Origin: JAXHMM01 sp964528445
GTDB lineage: Bacteria > Bacteroidota > Rhodothermia > Balneolales > Balneolaceae
Assembly: GCA_964528445.1 (NCBI GenBank)
Contig: CAZGSL010000058.1
Location: forward strand, 1 to 9,041
Reading direction: 5' to 3'
Length of the DNA stretch: 9,041 bases
Shown here: positions 6,766 to 9,041 of the stretch, in pieces
Layout: each line of letters opens with the position of its first letter
Position numbering within the stretch: the stretch's first letter is position 1
Notes under the pieces: model-generated
What the model saw: only the letters and a program-made list of their open reading frames with translations
The model's database searches: none
What the model was told of the DNA's origin: nothing
Position numbers and translations under genes: made by a program

Positions 6766-6835
6766 GCGAAAATTGGGAAAGGATGGTATTGCTCGGCTCC
6801 TGCGGGTGGCCTTCCCAGCCATCTGGCCATAAAAC

Positions 6836-6851
6836 TTGAGCTTAAGCTCAA
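6836..6851. promoter_or_regulatory. 16-bp perfect palindrome in the propeller-lipoprotein promoter region (candidate operator)
   Basis: TTGAGCTTAAGCTCAA is a perfect 16-bp palindrome, 42 bases before the ATG of the first propeller lipoprotein. It is directly followed by a second inverted repeat, ATATTAC (6852-6858) and GTAATAT (6866-6872), and by the palindrome TAATATATATTA (6867-6878). TTGAGC (6836-6841) could also serve as a -35 with TAAATA (6859-6864) 17 bases later, in which case a bound regulator would block or replace RNA polymerase contact. A dimeric regulator site is the simplest reading. No regulator gene is in the window. Confidence 0.45.
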
Positions 6852-6893
6852 ATATTACTAAATACGTAATATATATTAACGAAATAATACGCT

Positions 6894-8099
6894 ATGCGCT
6901 TCCTATCTATACTTATGCTGGCTATGCTTTTCATCGGATGTTCCTCCAACGAGTCGGGTAACCTCTCCCAATCCGCCCTTATGGACTCCCTGGAAGTTCC
7001 CGACCACATCCGGCAGCTGCCGAACCTGACCGTCAAAGATCCCGGTGCGGTGCCGGAATACGAGATTGCTTTCGAACCGGCCTCGTCCATTGAGGCGATA
7101 AACTTGGGAAGGGGCGGGGCATTCAACGTGACCGGCGATTCGCAGGGCCGGCTCTACGTGAGCGATCCCGCCCAGACCCATATTCGAGCCTATGATACCA
7201 ACCTCTCCCTGCGGGGCACTATGGGACGCGAGGGAAAGGGTCCCGGGGAGTTTGTACGCATGGGCTCCATATTCGTTCACGGGGAGCTGTTGATGGTCTA
7301 TGACCTCAGCCTGCGGCGCCTCCAGACCTTCAACCTCGAAACAATGGAGGACCGCCGGGCCATCAACATCGACCAGCAGGAATTCGAAGCCTTTGAAGAG
7401 ATACGCTTTCCCCTCATCACAGGTCTTTACAGCCTGGGAGACCTGGGCATCCTCGTACGGATTCCCATCCAGGAGAGGAACGACCGGGATTACGACGGCT
7501 ACTACCTGATGAACCGGAAAGGCGAGATTGTCTCCGACAAGCTCTTTGAAACGGTGCAGCAGGTTAACCACACCTTCACCGTGCCCAACATGGGCGGCAT
7601 GGTGGGCGGGGTGGAGCTCCCCTTCACCGATATGGGACTGCTTACAACCTCCTCCCGGGGAACGGTCTACAAAGCCAATACCTCGGAATTCCTCTTGACC
7701 GAGATCAATCCCTCCGACAGCAGCCGCAGCCATATCTACTATCCCTATGAGAACGATCCTCTCACCATGCAGGAAGGGCTGGACGAATTCGATTCGGACA
7801 TGCACGACATTGTCCGCGATGCCGATTTTCCCGATGAATGGCCCGCCCTGAAGTCCCTGATGGTGGATAACCGGGACCGGATATGGGTCGCCACGATTAC
7901 CGACGACCGGGAAAACGACGTCTGGTGGGTGCTGGACCGCGAAGGCAGCCTGCTGGCGCGCTTCACCTGGACCAAGGAGGAGACCCTCGAATGGGTGCAC
8001 GACAACCATCTCTACGTCAGCCGTTTCAACCAGGACGACCGTATCTACAGCGTGGACCGATACGCGGTGTCGATGACTCCCTACAGCGGCGGTAATTGA
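6894..8099 (+). CDS. 6-bladed beta-propeller lipoprotein, first of a tandem pair
   Basis: A 401-residue protein with a lipoprotein signal: MRF, hydrophobic core, lipobox F-I-G-C16, then a Ser/Asn/Glu-rich tether. The body has repeated blade-like units: FNVTGDSQGRLYVSD (77-91) and IRAYD (97-101), GREGKGPGEF (111-120) and LLMVYDLSLRRLQTFN (132-147), YYLMNRKGEIVSDKLFE (203-219), SSRGTVYKANTSEFLL (253-268), VDNRDRIWVATI (324-335) and WWVLDREGSLLARF (344-357). This matches the Bacteroidota 6-bladed beta-propeller family (formerly DUF5128; related to BF3164-like lipoproteins), recognised from memory. It is expected to be membrane-anchored in the periplasm or outer membrane. No catalytic motif is seen and no function is assigned; ligand binding or a structural role is possible. 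The ATG is set by the signal peptide; no Shine-Dalgarno is present. The second copy follows after 80 bp. Confidence 0.85.
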   Translation: MRFLSILMLAMLFIGCSSNESGNLSQSALMDSLEVPDHIRQLPNLTVKDPGAVPEYEIAFEPASSIEAINLGRGGAFNVTGDSQGRLYVSDPAQTHIRAYDTNLSLRGTMGREGKGPGEFVRMGSIFVHGELLMVYDLSLRRLQTFNLETMEDRRAINIDQQEFEAFEEIRFPLITGLYSLGDLGILVRIPIQERNDRDYDGYYLMNRKGEIVSDKLFETVQQVNHTFTVPNMGGMVGGVELPFTDMGLLTTSSRGTVYKANTSEFLLTEINPSDSSRSHIYYPYENDPLTMQEGLDEFDSDMHDIVRDADFPDEWPALKSLMVDNRDRIWVATITDDRENDVWWVLDREGSLLARFTWTKEETLEWVHDNHLYVSRFNQDDRIYSVDRYAVSMTPYSGGN

Positions 8100-8179
8100 C
8101 CGTGAAACAGGCTTGCGGGAGGTCATTCGCTGCGATATTGCATGGTAATCCGAATATCTTACAGCAATTCCATACTCTC

Positions 8180-9041
8180 ATGAAAACATCGCCTTTTCTT
8201 CTTCTTACGATAGGACTGCTCATCGGCTGCAGCACTCCGGGCGAGCAGTCCGGGGAATCGGGTGACCGGGACGCCCTTCCCGGCTCGCTGGAGCTCCCGG
8301 AACAGGTACGCCAGATGGAGAGCCTGGCGGCCTACGATTCCGCGACTCCTCCCCGCTATGAAATCCGGTTCACCGAGGAGGTCACCTACGAGGGCATTCC
8401 CATGAACTTCGCCCCCTCGCTCGGGGGATTCGGCCCGGATGTGGCGGTGGACGACAGCGGCAGGGTCTACCGCATCAACCGGCAGCGCAAGAACATTCAG
8501 ATTCAGAATCCGGACGGGAGCCTGCGGGGCACCCTCGGCCGGCAAGGCAGGGGGCCCGGGGAGTTCGTGGACCTCACCTCCATCATGCTGCATGGCGACC
8601 GCCTCTATGCATACGATCCGAACCAGATCCGCGTGCAGGTCTTCACGCTCGATCCGGCCGAACTGGAACGGGTCGTCAACCTGGAGCCGCAGGAGTTCAG
8701 CGGAGAGGGGGAGGTGGGATTCGGCCGGCCGGTCGCCACCTTCTATCCCCTGGAAGAGGGAAATTTGCTGGCCGGAATATCGGAAGCGGAGAGAGATGAG
8801 GGGAATTTCACGGGATACTATATCCTGGATTCGGAGGGCGAACTCATCTCAGAAAAGATCATCGAGCTCATGCAGCGCGGGCGCATTCAATTCACTTCAG
8901 AACGGGGCGCCGGCAGCACGCAGCTCCCCGCCGGGAGAGAGGGCGTCATGGACGTCGCGGCCGACGGTACCATCTACCAAGCCAACACGGGGGAGTTCCT
9001 GATCCGGATTTATGACGCGGACGGGGAGTACCGGCGCGCCA
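8180..9041 (+). CDS. 6-bladed beta-propeller lipoprotein, second of a tandem pair, 3'-truncated by window edge
   Basis: The frame is open from the ATG at 8180 through the window end, giving 287 residues with no stop. It begins MKTSPFLLLTIGLLIGC, a lipoprotein signal with lipobox L-I-G-C17. It aligns with the preceding gene along its whole visible length: GRQGRGPGEFV (120-130) against GREGKGPGEFV, LHGDRLYAYD (137-146) against VHGELLMVYD, GYYILDSEGELISEKIIE (212-229) against GYYLMNRKGEIVSDKLFE, and GTIYQANTGEFL (263-274) against GTVYKANTSEFL. By comparison about 110-130 residues are missing. The 80-bp gap before it (8100-8179) shows no terminator and no convincing promoter, so co-transcription with the first copy is likely. 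Function is unknown. Confidence 0.85.
   Translation, partial: MKTSPFLLLTIGLLIGCSTPGEQSGESGDRDALPGSLELPEQVRQMESLAAYDSATPPRYEIRFTEEVTYEGIPMNFAPSLGGFGPDVAVDDSGRVYRINRQRKNIQIQNPDGSLRGTLGRQGRGPGEFVDLTSIMLHGDRLYAYDPNQIRVQVFTLDPAELERVVNLEPQEFSGEGEVGFGRPVATFYPLEEGNLLAGISEAERDEGNFTGYYILDSEGELISEKIIELMQRGRIQFTSERGAGSTQLPAGREGVMDVAADGTIYQANTGEFLIRIYDADGEYRRA

Noticed and set aside
6688..6893. An RNA gene or small ORF in the largest gap (206 bp)
   Set aside because: I see only promoter-like and palindromic elements, no tRNA-like fold and no coding-like short frame.
6903..8126. A 407-codon open frame on the minus strand covering nearly all of the first propeller gene
   Set aside because: The opposite strand encodes a protein with a lipobox, blade motifs and a paralogue next door. 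The antisense translation is rich in His, Val and Gly with no recognisable domain, typical of a high-GC antisense shadow.
8134..8158. GATATT-N13-AATATC inverted repeat between the two propeller genes
   Set aside because: Short arms, long spacer and no U-run; not convincing as terminator or operator.
8439..9002. 187-codon plus-strand frame inside the second propeller gene
   Set aside because: Another frame of the same strand; Ser/Arg/Trp-rich nonsense. The real frame starts at 8180 and has a lipobox and homology to its neighbour.

Overview
The window looks like ordinary chromosomal sequence from a fairly high-GC member of the Bacteroidota / Rhodothermota-Balneolota group. Three things point that way: none of the visible start codons has a clear Shine-Dalgarno sequence, the 2-oxo acid dehydrogenase E1 alpha and beta subunits are fused in one polypeptide, and there are tandem lipoproteins of the 6-bladed beta-propeller type. 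This placement is an inference from gene content and style; no rRNA or other marker is present. I see no tRNA, rRNA, CRISPR array, insertion sequence or phage gene. There are seven protein genes, two of them cut by the window edges. No stretch longer than 206 bases lacks a gene.

Layout. Positions 1-623 (+) hold the C-terminal two thirds of heme O synthase (ctaB). It converges, with a 9-bp gap, on a secreted metallo-beta-lactamase-fold hydrolase (633-1397, -). A 128-bp divergent region follows, then an exported beta-lactamase-family serine hydrolase (1526-2695, +). That gene converges, with an 18-bp gap, on a long fused E1 alpha/beta 2-oxo acid dehydrogenase (2714-5158, -). Upstream of E1 on the same strand lies class II fumarase, fumC (5296-6687, -). 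The 137-bp gap between them carries a perfect 8-bp-stem hairpin with a T-run on the plus-strand side. A 206-bp divergent regulatory region rich in palindromes separates fumC from two tandem, clearly paralogous beta-propeller lipoproteins (6894-8099, and 8180 to the window end, +).

How the genes fit together. fumC (TCA cycle), the E1 fusion (oxidative decarboxylation of 2-oxo acids feeding acyl-CoA into central metabolism) and ctaB (heme O/A for terminal oxidases) all suit an aerobic respiring heterotroph. fumC and the E1 gene may be co-transcribed. The two hydrolases and the two lipoproteins are predicted cell-envelope or exported proteins with unknown substrates.

I found no convincing new multi-gene system. 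The points most worth a second look are the 16-bp perfect palindrome and neighbouring dyads before the lipoprotein pair, the lysine-rich tail, charged linker and altered ThDP motif of the E1 fusion, the 15-bp dyad before fumC, a 12-bp word shared by the fumC and E1 leader regions, and the apparently wrong-way terminator-like hairpin.
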